From the NCBI GenBank assembly GCA_047017005.1, contig JBKXSZ010000024.1, forward strand, positions 1 to 20,895: a stretch of 20,895 nucleotides of DNA. The letters run 5' to 3'. Numbering within the stretch: position 1 is the stretch's first letter; the number at the start of each line of letters is the position of its first letter. Made by a program: the position numbers and the translations under genes. The notes below the pieces were generated by a model. It made no database searches. It saw only the letters and a program-made list of their open reading frames with translations, and was not told where the DNA came from. Positions 8,084-16,063 of the stretch are shown here, piece after piece. The stretch comes from JBKXSZ01 sp047017005. GTDB lineage: Bacteria; Bacillota; Clostridia; TANB77; CAG-508.

Positions 8084-9220
8084 GTGAAAATAGAGAATGC
8101 GGAGGAAGAAAAACAAAACGAAGAAACAAACAAGCAAGAAATTGCAAAAGAAGAAAAAGAAAAAACGGAGATAGTAGAGGAGAATAAAGAAAAAAATTTG
8201 TTTTTATCCTGTTTAGATAAAACGATTCCTGGGATTAAAGAAACAAATAATCAAGAAACAACGAATGATGAAGACGATGAAGTGGTTTTTATCCATACTC
8301 CTAAAACAGGTGTTAGTAATCGTAATTTAACAGGATTAGAGCGACTATTAACAGTAGAATTGGGAATGGCAGATAGTGTAAAAGATAAACAGATAGCAAA
8401 AGAGGAGGAAAAGAAGCAAGAGGAAAAAGAAACAAAAGAATTAGAAGAAGCAAAGACTGGATTACCAACAGAGGTAATAGACCAAAGTGGAATTAATAAT
8501 AAATTTACGAACACTTATGGAAGTGTGCAAATAAAAAATGAATCTAAATATGAATTAACAGAAGAAATTTTGAAACCAGATTTGGAGTTAAAAGATAAAC
8601 AAGATATTTTACTATTTCATACCCATACTTGTGAAAGCTATACACCAAGTGAAGCTTATCCATATAACATGACGGGAAGCTATCGAACAACAGATTTAAG
8701 TTATTCAGTAGCAAGAGTAGGAACAGAATTGCAAAACTATTTAACAAAAGACGGATTTCGTGTTGTACATGATACAACCTATCATGACTATCCCGCTTAT
8801 ACAGGTTCATATAACCGTTCTCTAAAAACCGTACAAAGCCTATTAGAACAAAAACCAGAAACACAAATTGTATTTGATGTACACCGTGATGCAGTTGGAA
8901 GTAATAGTGATTATGCACCTACTGTAAAAATAGGAGAAGAAGAAGCGGCACAAATTATGTTCGTTATGGGAACCGATGGAGGTGGATTAGAACATCCGAA
9001 TTGGAAAGAAAATCTCAAATTTGCGATTGCAGTTCAAGAAAAGGCAAATGAATTATATCCAGGATTAATGAAACCAATTATCTTAAGAAACTCTAGATAT
9101 AATCAACATGTAACCAATGCAGCAGGAATTATTGAAGTAGGAGCAACGGGAAATACATTAGACCAATGTTTAACAAGTATGAAATATTTTTCAAAAGTAT
9201 TAAGCGAAGTGTTAAAGTAA
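8084..9220 (+). CDS. spoIIP: Stage II sporulation protein P (SpoIIP), catalytic region
   Basis: SpoIIP is a peptidoglycan amidase/endopeptidase that works with SpoIID and SpoIIM in forespore engulfment. It acts on the outer face of the mother-cell membrane. The 378-residue frame contains a long Glu/Lys-rich linker (1-125) and the C-terminal SpoIIP domain: LLFHTHTCESY (176-186; H179, H181, E184), FDVHRDA (254-260; H257), and AAGIIEVG (336-343; E341). These are the family's expected zinc-binding and catalytic positions. The GTG at 8084 is only the first in-frame start. It lies in the linker, lacks a ribosome-binding site and would give a soluble protein without its membrane anchor. The real start is at 7966 in another frame. 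As sequenced, the gene is probably inactive. Confidence 0.85.
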   Translation: MKIENAEEEKQNEETNKQEIAKEEKEKTEIVEENKEKNLFLSCLDKTIPGIKETNNQETTNDEDDEVVFIHTPKTGVSNRNLTGLERLLTVELGMADSVKDKQIAKEEEKKQEEKETKELEEAKTGLPTEVIDQSGINNKFTNTYGSVQIKNESKYELTEEILKPDLELKDKQDILLFHTHTCESYTPSEAYPYNMTGSYRTTDLSYSVARVGTELQNYLTKDGFRVVHDTTYHDYPAYTGSYNRSLKTVQSLLEQKPETQIVFDVHRDAVGSNSDYAPTVKIGEEEAAQIMFVMGTDGGGLEHPNWKENLKFAIAVQEKANELYPGLMKPIILRNSRYNQHVTNAAGIIEVGATGNTLDQCLTSMKYFSKVLSEVLK

Positions 9221-9244
9221 TGCATAAAATAGAATAAGAGAATA

Positions 9245-9288
9245 AAAAGAAGATGTATAGTATAGATATACATTTTCTTTTATTTTTT
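9245..9288 (+). terminator. Strong intrinsic terminator after spoIIP
   Basis: A 15-bp stem (9245-9259 with 9267-9281, one G-U pair) has a 7-base loop. A six-T run follows at 9283-9288. Confidence 0.85.
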
Positions 9289-9290
9289 CC

Positions 9291-9319
9291 TTGCAATCGA
9301 CAAATAGTTATATTACAAT
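9291..9319 (+). promoter_or_regulatory. Sigma-A type promoter of pgi
   Basis: TTGCAA (9291-9296), a 17-base spacer and TACAAT (9314-9319) lie directly behind the spoIIP terminator and 49 bases before the pgi start. Confidence 0.6.
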
Positions 9320-9368
9320 AAGCTTGAATAAGAAAAATAAACGATTGCAAATGAAAAGAGGGATAACT

Positions 9369-10688
9369 ATGTCATATGTTAAAGTTGAATTTTCCCACAG
9401 TGGATTATCAGAAAAAGAAATAATGAAGCAAAAAGAAAAAGTAGCTAAAATACATAAGCAATTACATGAAGTAGCAGAAGATGAAACTGCTTTTGGAGGG
9501 TGGATTAATTTACCAACCAACCATGATAAAACGGAATTTAATAGAATCAAAAAAGCGGCAAAACAAATTCAAAAAGATTCTGATGTTTTAGTAGTAATTG
9601 GAATAGGAGGTTCTTATTTGGGAGCAAGAGCTGTGATAGAAGGCTTACATCACACTTTCTATAATCAATTGCCAGATGAAAAAAGAAAATACCCACAAGT
9701 TTTATTTGTAGGGAATAATATTAGTCCAAACTATATAAATGATTTAATCGATTTAATAGGAGAAAAAGATATTTCAGTTAATGTTATATCAAAATCCGGA
9801 ACAACAACAGAACCAGCAATTGCTTTTCGTATTTTTAGAGAATATTTAGAAAACAAATATGGAATTGAAGAAGCAAGAAGTAGAATTTATGTAACAACAG
9901 ATAAACAAAAAGGCGCATTAAAACAATTAGCAGAGGAAGAAGGCTATCAAACCTTTGTTATTCCAGATAATGTAGGAGGAAGGTTTTCTGTTTTAACAGC
10001 AGTAGGATTATTACCAATAGCTACTTCTGGATTAAGTATTGATAAATTAATGAATGGTGCGAAAATAGCACAGGACAAATATTCTGATGAAAATTTAAAA
10101 TATAATGAATGTTATAAATATGCAGTTGCTAGAAATCTTTTATTAGAAAAAAATAAAAACATTGAAATTTTAGTGAACTATGAGCCTAAATTACACTATT
10201 TCACAGAATGGTGGAAACAACTATATGGAGAAAGTGAAGGAAAAGACGGAAAAGGAATATTCCCAGCAGGAGTAGATTTCACGACAGATTTACATTCCAT
10301 GGGACAATATATTCAAGAAGGTAGAAGAAATCTATTTGAAACCGTTATTAGTGTCGAACATTCAAAATCAGATTTAAAAATTAGAAGAGATGAAGATAAT
10401 TTAGATGGCTTAAACTATATTGCAGGAAAAGGAATGGACTATGTTAATAAAAAGGCAATGGAAGGAACAATAGAAGCACATGTCGCGGGAGATGTTCCAA
10501 ACATAGTAGTAAATGTTGAAAAATTGGATGAAGAAAACATGGGACAATTGTTATATTTCTTTGAACTTGCTTGTGCTATGTCAGGAAATATATTAGGCGT
10601 AAATCCATTTAATCAACCGGGAGTAGAAAAATATAAGAGAAATATGTTTCGACTACTTGGAAAACCAGGATATGATGGGAAAAAATAG
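9369..10688 (+). CDS. pgi: Glucose-6-phosphate isomerase
   Basis: Interconverts glucose 6-phosphate and fructose 6-phosphate in glycolysis and gluconeogenesis; cytoplasmic, with two SIS sugar-isomerase domains. The 439 residues show GIGGSYLGAR (78-87), the phosphate-binding SKSGTTTEPA (141-150), GGRFSVLTAVGLL (203-215), the catalytic-region GESE (287-290), H309 in TTDLHSMG, and the C-terminal signature GVEKYKRNMF (418-427). I start it at ATG 9369 behind AGAGGG (9357-9362), giving MSYVKVEFS as in the Bacillus enzyme. Upstream in-frame starts (TTG 9291 inside the promoter, ATG 9351) lack a ribosome-binding site. It stops with TAG. A structured spacer, not a classic terminator, follows. Confidence 0.96.
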   Translation: MSYVKVEFSHSGLSEKEIMKQKEKVAKIHKQLHEVAEDETAFGGWINLPTNHDKTEFNRIKKAAKQIQKDSDVLVVIGIGGSYLGARAVIEGLHHTFYNQLPDEKRKYPQVLFVGNNISPNYINDLIDLIGEKDISVNVISKSGTTTEPAIAFRIFREYLENKYGIEEARSRIYVTTDKQKGALKQLAEEEGYQTFVIPDNVGGRFSVLTAVGLLPIATSGLSIDKLMNGAKIAQDKYSDENLKYNECYKYAVARNLLLEKNKNIEILVNYEPKLHYFTEWWKQLYGESEGKDGKGIFPAGVDFTTDLHSMGQYIQEGRRNLFETVISVEHSKSDLKIRRDEDNLDGLNYIAGKGMDYVNKKAMEGTIEAHVAGDVPNIVVNVEKLDEENMGQLLYFFELACAMSGNILGVNPFNQPGVEKYKRNMFRLLGKPGYDGKK

Positions 10689-10715
10689 AATGAAAGGGTA
10701 GGAGTAATGCTAGAA

Positions 10716-10840
10716 GGTAGAAGACTTGATGCTATAGACAGCACGAGAGCTATATTTAAATTTATAATCAATTTGAATATAGAGAAAGACTATGCCTTAT
10801 TTTAGTTCAACAAAATAAGGCATAGTCTTCTGCGTCTACC
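10716..10840 (+). repeat. Multi-hairpin structured intergenic element (possible ncRNA or MITE-like element)
   Basis: Three nested pairings fill the pgi-ubiA spacer. An outer stem GGTAGA/TCTACC joins 10716-10721 and 10835-10840. A 13-bp hairpin joins 10750-10762 and 10770-10782 (one G-U pair, 7-base loop). A perfect 18-bp hairpin joins 10786-10803 and 10812-10829 (8-base loop). No T run follows the last hairpin, so it is not an ordinary intrinsic terminator. AAGACT also occurs at 10721-10726 and could compete with 10786-10791 for AGTCTT (10824-10829), allowing an alternative fold. The stretch also holds a 32-codon frame (ATG 10707 behind AGGAG, stop TAG 10803-10805) overlapping both hairpins; I do not trust it as a gene. 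Confidence 0.6.
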
Positions 10841-10870
10841 ATAATATGAAAGTAAAAGAAGGAGTAAAAA

Positions 10871-11758
10871 ATGAAAAATAAAATAATAGCGGGATTAAAA
10901 CTAATGAGAGTAAAACATTATATAAAAAATATATTAATTTTTCTACCAATTATATTTGGTAAACAAATTTTTCGAATAGATTTAGATATTAAAGTATTAT
11001 GTGGATTTATTGCTTATTGTCTAGTAAGCTCGATTATTTACATTATAAATGATATGAAGGATATACAACTAGATAAACAACATCCTAAAAAGTGTAAGAG
11101 ACCTTTAGCTGCAGGAGAAATTACTCCCAAAGAGGCTAGTGCTTTAATTATCTTTCTATTTTTGCTAGTTGTCTGTATTATTACAATATGTCATTTCCCA
11201 ATAGGAGCCATTTTAGTATTAAGCACTTATTTCTTATTAAATATAGCATATAGTATAGAATTAAAAAACAAACCTATTATTGATATTATAATATTAGTAG
11301 CAGGATTTGTTTTACGAGTTATTTTTGGAGCTCAAATTACAGGAATTAATGTATCAAACTGGTTATACTTAACTATTATGGCACTTTCTTTCTATTTGGC
11401 TTTAGGAAAGAGACGAAATGAAATGATAAAAATAGCAGAACAAGGAAAAGAAGAAACGAGAAAAGTTTTAAAATATTACAATAAAGACTTTTTAGATAAA
11501 AATATGTATATGTTTTTGGGAGCAACTATTATTTTTTATGCATTATGGTGTAGTAGTCCAGTTATTCCTAATAATGAATATTTGATTTGGACAATACCAT
11601 TTGTAATAGCAATTTTTATGAAATATAGCTTGATTATAGAGAAGGATTCTTATGGAGACCCAGTAGAAGTATTATTACATGATAAAACATTAATATTATT
11701 AGTTTTAATATATGGTTTTATTATGGCATTAATTTTATATTTACCATTTATATACTAA
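10871..11758 (+). CDS. UbiA-family prenyltransferase, decaprenyl-phosphate phosphoribosyltransferase-like
   Basis: An integral-membrane enzyme of the UbiA superfamily. The opening MRVKHYIKNILIFLPIIF, the first aspartate-rich motif NDMKDIQLD (60-68), the following HPKKCKRPLAAG (71-82) and the second-motif region YSIELKNKPIID (127-138) most resemble the branch that transfers phosphoribose from PRPP to polyprenyl phosphate (mycobacterial Rv3806c type), not the quinone or heme branches. About eight hydrophobic segments fill the 295 residues. AAGGAG (10859-10864) precedes the ATG. The next gene follows after 15 bases and encodes another polytopic membrane protein, so the pair probably makes and uses a polyprenyl-linked sugar for the cell surface. 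The substrate assignment is inferred from motif resemblance only. Confidence 0.75.
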   Translation: MKNKIIAGLKLMRVKHYIKNILIFLPIIFGKQIFRIDLDIKVLCGFIAYCLVSSIIYIINDMKDIQLDKQHPKKCKRPLAAGEITPKEASALIIFLFLLVVCIITICHFPIGAILVLSTYFLLNIAYSIELKNKPIIDIIILVAGFVLRVIFGAQITGINVSNWLYLTIMALSFYLALGKRRNEMIKIAEQGKEETRKVLKYYNKDFLDKNMYMFLGATIIFYALWCSSPVIPNNEYLIWTIPFVIAIFMKYSLIIEKDSYGDPVEVLLHDKTLILLVLIYGFIMALILYLPFIY

Positions 11759-11773
11759 AAAGGGGAGAAAAAT

Positions 11774-13078
11774 ATGCAAGAAAGAGAAGATAGAACAAAT
11801 AAAAAAATACAACAAAAGGAGATATGGGAAAAGAAAATAAAAAGAAAACTACAGAAAGTAAAGAGAAATGCAAGTATTATAATTTATTGTATGATAATAG
11901 CAATAATAATGCTTATAAGTGCGAATGCAATAAGAAAAAATAGTGCTATTTATAGTAAGAATATTCCGAATCGATATGATAATATCACATGGTACGATGA
12001 TGTATATTATTCTAGAGATATATACCGAGATGACGATGAGTATAATAAAATCACATATACAATTTCAAAACATCCAATTTTAAAAGCATGGGGACAAATA
12101 TTTACGAAAGTAGAAAATAAACTATTTCCACCAAAAGACGATACTTCCCATTATTATCACATTGTAATTTTTCAGATAGTGGTAAATGTAATAGGAGTGA
12201 TATATTTATATAAAATTTTAAAGAAAACAGGAAAATTAAAAGATAGTTGGATTTTTTTACTATTAACATTTTATGAATTAGGAACAGCAACTTTAATTTG
12301 TACGTTTTTTGCAGAATCTTTTTTAATTAGTGCTACTTTACTAATTATGTCGTATTATTATTTAAGTAAAAAGAACTGTATTGCATCGATAATACTGGGA
12401 ATTTTAGTAACGATGACTACAATAACCAATTGTATTCCTTTTGCAATTATGGCGATTATCCTTTTAAAAGAACCTAAAAAAATAGCTGTTGTAGGAGGTG
12501 GTTGTGTTCTTGGAACTATACTTGCAATTTTTTTACTTCCATATTCTAATTTATTTTGGGAAAATGTCTTAAAAGTAGCAGATAATAATATGCAAAGCTA
12601 TACAGTAACTGGGAATGGGATTCTTCAAAAAATAACGGCAGTTTTTAATATGTTAATTACAATGCCATTTTATATATTTGAATACGCAATTTTACCAATT
12701 GAAGGAGGAGCACAAGCTTTATATTTTCGAGCATATTCTGGAAATTTAATTGCGATAGCTGGAATTAGTATGTTAGGAATTATGGGATATACTTGTATTA
12801 AAAATATTAAAAAAAGAGAAGTACTAGCAGCTTTAGGAGTATTTTTATATAATATGATATTACATGGAATAATTGGTTTCGGATTGGAAGAAGGATTAAT
12901 TTATTCGCTTCACTATATGTGGGCAGAGGTTATTTTACTGGGATTTTCAACGAAAATAGAAAATAAAAAAGTAAGAACTTTTATACAAATTCTACTTGTT
13001 TTAATTGCTCTTTTGCAAATATACTTTAATTTAAAAGGAATTTATCATTTTATTCCAGATTTAATAGATTGGAAATAA
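11774..13078 (+). CDS. Polytopic membrane protein, putative GT-C-type glycosyltransferase
   Basis: A 434-residue integral membrane protein. A basic cytoplasmic N-terminus (1-32) is followed by a first membrane segment (33-53), a long external loop (54-127) rich in Asp/Tyr, then about ten more hydrophobic segments (roughly 128-148, 158-178, 180-197, 202-231, 237-255, 285-305, 324-341, 350-366, 376-391, 403-420). One N-terminal helix plus a large acidic external loop (WYDD at 73-76, DDDEY at 86-90, SKHPIL at 98-103) is the layout of GT-C glycosyltransferases that use polyprenyl-phosphate sugars. I see no decisive family motif. It is coupled to the UbiA-type gene 15 bases upstream, which could supply its lipid-linked donor. 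It starts behind AGGGGAG (11760-11766). No terminator separates it from the thr promoter region. Confidence 0.55.
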   Translation: MQEREDRTNKKIQQKEIWEKKIKRKLQKVKRNASIIIYCMIIAIIMLISANAIRKNSAIYSKNIPNRYDNITWYDDVYYSRDIYRDDDEYNKITYTISKHPILKAWGQIFTKVENKLFPPKDDTSHYYHIVIFQIVVNVIGVIYLYKILKKTGKLKDSWIFLLLTFYELGTATLICTFFAESFLISATLLIMSYYYLSKKNCIASIILGILVTMTTITNCIPFAIMAIILLKEPKKIAVVGGGCVLGTILAIFLLPYSNLFWENVLKVADNNMQSYTVTGNGILQKITAVFNMLITMPFYIFEYAILPIEGGAQALYFRAYSGNLIAIAGISMLGIMGYTCIKNIKKREVLAALGVFLYNMILHGIIGFGLEEGLIYSLHYMWAEVILLGFSTKIENKKVRTFIQILLVLIALLQIYFNLKGIYHFIPDLIDWK

Positions 13079-13088
13079 AGAGAAGGAA

Positions 13089-13117
13089 TTGACAATTTAA
13101 AAATATATGGGTATAAT
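13089..13117 (+). promoter_or_regulatory. Consensus sigma-A promoter of the thrS T-box operon
   Basis: TTGACA (13089-13094), a 17-base spacer and TATAAT (13112-13117) match the sigma-A consensus perfectly. Transcription should start near 13124, just before the T-box leader. Confidence 0.85.
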
Positions 13118-13123
13118 AAAAAT

Positions 13124-13353
13124 AGTTAAATAGAAAAGCATAGATGAGACAAAGTAAAATAAAGGTTATCGAAAGAGAGGATTAGTCATTGGGCTGAAAG
13201 CTAATCTCGAAAAACATATTTGAAAAACTACCTCGGAGCTACTACTTGCAAAACAAGTGGCGTTGATTACGATATCATCAAATGAGTGAAACATAGAGTG
13301 GAACCGTGAGAAATAACTTACCTCTATAGGCTAAATGCCTATAGAGGTTTTTT
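13124..13353 (+). promoter_or_regulatory. T-box riboswitch (threonine-type) with terminator
   Basis: A tRNA-sensing leader. Stem I shows GATGAG (13143-13148), an AGTA S-turn (13153-13156), the AG-bulge GAAAGAGAG (13171-13179) and the distal hairpin GATTAG/CTAATC enclosing GGGCTGAAAG. Near the 3' side of the specifier loop is AACTACCTCGGAGC; both readings, ACT (13227-13229) and ACC (13230-13232), are threonine codons. Stem III is ACTTG/CAAGT (13244-13258). The T-box sequence GAGTGGAACCGTGAG is at 13296-13310, and its ATAGAG (13293-13298) can pair with CTCTAT (13322-13327) as antiterminator. The competing terminator is a 12-bp stem (13320-13331 with 13337-13348) ending in six T. Uncharged tRNA-Thr should favour read-through into the downstream genes including thrS. 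Confidence 0.93.
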
Positions 13354-13397
13354 GACGTTGGAATTAGAAAGAGAATAAAGAAGGGAGAGGATAGAAG

Positions 13398-14004
13398 ATG
13401 TTAGTAGCAATAGGAACTAGAAGTAAACCTAAAATTATAGCAGCAACAAAAGCATTTTCGAAATACCCAGAATTGTGGATGGAAGAAGAAAATGGAATTG
13501 AATATAGCATTATGCCAAAAGAAGTAAGAAAAGCAGATAAAACAGGCTCTGAAGTAGATAATTTTTCAGGAGTTTCTTGTAATCCAATGACATTAATCGA
13601 TACGATTCAAGGGGCTAAGAACAGAGCTAAAAATGCATATGAATATGCATTGGAGCACAGACGGCACTTGCGATTTTGGAGTAGGAATAGAAGCTGGAAT
13701 GTTTCCAGTAGAAGAAGCCAACACTGGGTATATGGATTGTGATATTTGTTCTATCTATGATGGAGAAAACTACTATATAGGATTTGGACCTTGTTTTGAA
13801 TACCCAAAGTTAGCAGTTGAAAAGTCTTTAAAGGGAGAAGAAATTGGATATATGATAGATGTATTTGGAAAAGAGACAAAAGGAAGAGAGGGTGTTATTG
13901 GAATTCTCTCAGATGGAAGGGTATATCGTGATAGTTTAGAAGAAAGTGCGGTAAATATGGCCCTTATTCAAATTATTTCCAAAGAAATTTATAATAAGAG
14001 ATAA
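13398..14004 (+). pseudogene. DUF84 / YjjX-like inosine/xanthosine triphosphatase, frameshifted
   Basis: This family hydrolyses non-canonical purine nucleoside triphosphates (ITP, XTP) to keep them out of nucleic acids. The first frame from ATG 13398 (AAGGGAGAGG upstream) encodes VAIGTRSKPK (3-12), SGVSCNPM (57-63 region) and GAKNRAKNAYEYALE (72-86). It then turns to nonsense ending at 13742. The second frame carries the continuation TDGTCDFGVGIEAGMF from about 13657 to TAA 14004. Skipping one base near 13653-13660 restores a protein of about 201 residues. No long homopolymer lies at the site. As sequenced, only a truncated product would form. It sits between the threonine T-box and thrS with no terminator after it, so it shares the thrS transcript. 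Confidence 0.75.
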
Positions 14005-14060
14005 AAATAAGATAAAGAATAAAATAAAAGATTTAAAATGAAAAATAGGAGGAAAGAAAA

Positions 14061-15980
14061 ATGATAAAAATAATATTAAAAGATGGTTCTAAAATAGAAG
14101 CGGAAAAAGGAAGCTCTATCTTAGATATTGCAAAACAAATTAGTGAAGGCCTAGCAAGAAATGCAACAGCTGGTAAAGTGAATGGAGAAGTAAAGGACTT
14201 AAGATACCAAATAGAAGAGGATGTAGAATTAGAAATATTAACTTTTGATAATAGCCTAGAAGGGAAAAAAGCATATTGGCATACAACTTCTCATATTATG
14301 GCACAAGCTATCAAAAGGCTATATCCAAATGTGAAATTAGCAATAGGACCTTCTATTGATAATGGTTTCTATTATGACTTTGATGTAGAAAAACCATTTA
14401 CAGAAGAACAATTAAGACAAATAGAAGCAGAAATGAAGAAAGTAATAAAAGAGGATATTGAAATAACAAGATATACATTACCAAGAGGGGAAGCACTTCA
14501 ATTTGAAAAAAATCAAGGAGAACCATATAAACAAGAATTAATAGAGGATTTACCGGAAAATGCAGAAATTTCTTTCTATAAACAAGGAGATTTTACAGAC
14601 CTTTGTGCAGGACCACACTTAATGCGTACAGGAAAAATAAAAGCTATTAAACTATTAAACTCTTCAGCAGCATACTGGAGAGGAGACGAAAAAAATAAAA
14701 TGCTTCAAAGAATTTATGGAATTTCTTTCCCTAAAGCTAGTATGTTAGATGAATATTTAAACAGAATTGAAGAAGCAAAGAAAAGAGACCATAGAAAATT
14801 AGGAAAAGAACTAGAATTATTTTTCTTCGATGAAACCGCACCAGGAATGGCATATTGGATGCCAAAAGGTTTTACTATGATGAATGTATTAATTGACTTT
14901 TGGAGAAAAGAACATAAAAAAAGAGGATATCAAGAATTCTCAGGTCCACAATTAAACAGTAGTAGTTTATGGAAAACATCGGGACACTGGGACCACTATA
15001 AAGAGGATATGTTTGTATTAGAAGATGCAGATGGTAATGAACAAGCGCTAAAACCTATGAACTGTCCAAACGCTATTAAAATCTATAGCCAAAAATTAAG
15101 AAGCTATAAAGATTTACCACTACGTTTCAATGATTTAGATGTTATTCATCGTAATGAAAAATCAGGACAATTAAATGGACTATTCCGCGTTAGAATGTTC
15201 CGCCAAGATGATTCACATAACTTCATTATGGAATCTCAAATTAAAGAAGAAATTAAAGATATTATTGAAATTGCTAAAAAATTCTATGATATCTTTGGAT
15301 TAGAATTCAAATTAACATTATCAACAAGACCAGATGACTATATGGGAGAATTAGAAGTTTGGAATAGGGCAGAAAACGATTTAAGAGCTGTTTTAGACGA
15401 GATTTGTGGAAAAGGTAACTACTTGGTAAATGAAGGAGATGGAGCCTTCTATGGACCAAAAATCGATATCAAAATGAAAGATTGTCTAGAAAGAGAATGG
15501 CAAATGGGAACGATACAATTAGATTTCCAACTACCACTTCGTTTCAATCTATCCTATATCGATAAAGATGGAAGTAAAAGAGCACCAATTATGGTACACA
15601 GAGCTTTATTTGGTTCTCTGGAAAGGTTTATTGGTATATTAACAGAACACTTTGCTGGAGCTTTTCCAGTATGGTTAGCACCAGTACAGGTAAAAATTCT
15701 TCCAATTTCGGATGCACAAAAAGAGTATGCTGAAAAAGTACAAGAACAATTAGAATCAGAAGGAATTCGTACAGAATTGGATGGTAGAGAAGAAAAGATA
15801 GGATATAAAATAAGAGAAGCACAACTTGAAAAAGTACCATATATGTTAGTTGTAGGAGAAAAGGAAAAAGAAGCAAACGCAGTAGGTGTAAGGGTAAGAA
15901 GAGAAGGCGATATTGGACAAATGCTAATAGAAGATTTTATTTCTAAGATAAAAAAAGAAATAGAAGAATTTGCAAGATAA
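14061..15980 (+). CDS. thrS: Threonyl-tRNA synthetase
   Basis: A class II synthetase that charges tRNA-Thr and edits mischarged Ser-tRNA-Thr. The 639 residues have the full-length layout: TGS domain (1-62); editing domain with HTTSH (H74, H78) and LCAGPH (C182, H186); catalytic core with zinc ligands C335 (MNCPNA), H386 (DDSHNF) and H513 (MVHRAL); motif 2 around VIHRNEKSG and FRVRMFRQDDSH (375-386); motif 3 RALFGSLERFIG; and a C-terminal anticodon-binding domain from about 540. TAGGAGGAAAG before the ATG is a strong ribosome-binding site. Expression is controlled by the threonine T-box about 700 bases upstream through the DUF84 gene. The 56-base gap shows no promoter or terminator. Confidence 0.98.
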   Translation: MIKIILKDGSKIEAEKGSSILDIAKQISEGLARNATAGKVNGEVKDLRYQIEEDVELEILTFDNSLEGKKAYWHTTSHIMAQAIKRLYPNVKLAIGPSIDNGFYYDFDVEKPFTEEQLRQIEAEMKKVIKEDIEITRYTLPRGEALQFEKNQGEPYKQELIEDLPENAEISFYKQGDFTDLCAGPHLMRTGKIKAIKLLNSSAAYWRGDEKNKMLQRIYGISFPKASMLDEYLNRIEEAKKRDHRKLGKELELFFFDETAPGMAYWMPKGFTMMNVLIDFWRKEHKKRGYQEFSGPQLNSSSLWKTSGHWDHYKEDMFVLEDADGNEQALKPMNCPNAIKIYSQKLRSYKDLPLRFNDLDVIHRNEKSGQLNGLFRVRMFRQDDSHNFIMESQIKEEIKDIIEIAKKFYDIFGLEFKLTLSTRPDDYMGELEVWNRAENDLRAVLDEICGKGNYLVNEGDGAFYGPKIDIKMKDCLEREWQMGTIQLDFQLPLRFNLSYIDKDGSKRAPIMVHRALFGSLERFIGILTEHFAGAFPVWLAPVQVKILPISDAQKEYAEKVQEQLESEGIRTELDGREEKIGYKIREAQLEKVPYMLVVGEKEKEANAVGVRVRREGDIGQMLIEDFISKIKKEIEEFAR

Positions 15981-16000
15981 TAAGAGAAATAAAAAAATAT

Positions 16001-16030
16001 AAAGGAATGTACAATTTTGTACATTCCTTT
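16001..16030. terminator. Bidirectional intrinsic terminator between thrS and the convergent gene
   Basis: A perfect 12-bp stem (16001-16012 with 16019-16030) has a 6-base loop. On the + strand T-rich sequence follows; on the - strand the run opposite 15990-15998 gives a T tract. It can serve both converging genes. Confidence 0.8.
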
Positions 16031-16063
16031 ATTCATACCTAGTGAACATAACAGGATCCAGAT

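Noticed and set aside
9291..9368. Longer pgi starting at TTG 9291 or ATG 9351
   Set aside because: The extension overlaps the predicted promoter, lacks a ribosome-binding site and encodes residues atypical for the family. ATG 9369 gives the usual N-terminus.
10707..10805. 32-codon gene with a good AGGAG site
   Set aside because: Most of it lies inside two strong hairpins, and the peptide has no recognisable family. The fold explains the sequence better, although a leader peptide cannot be excluded.
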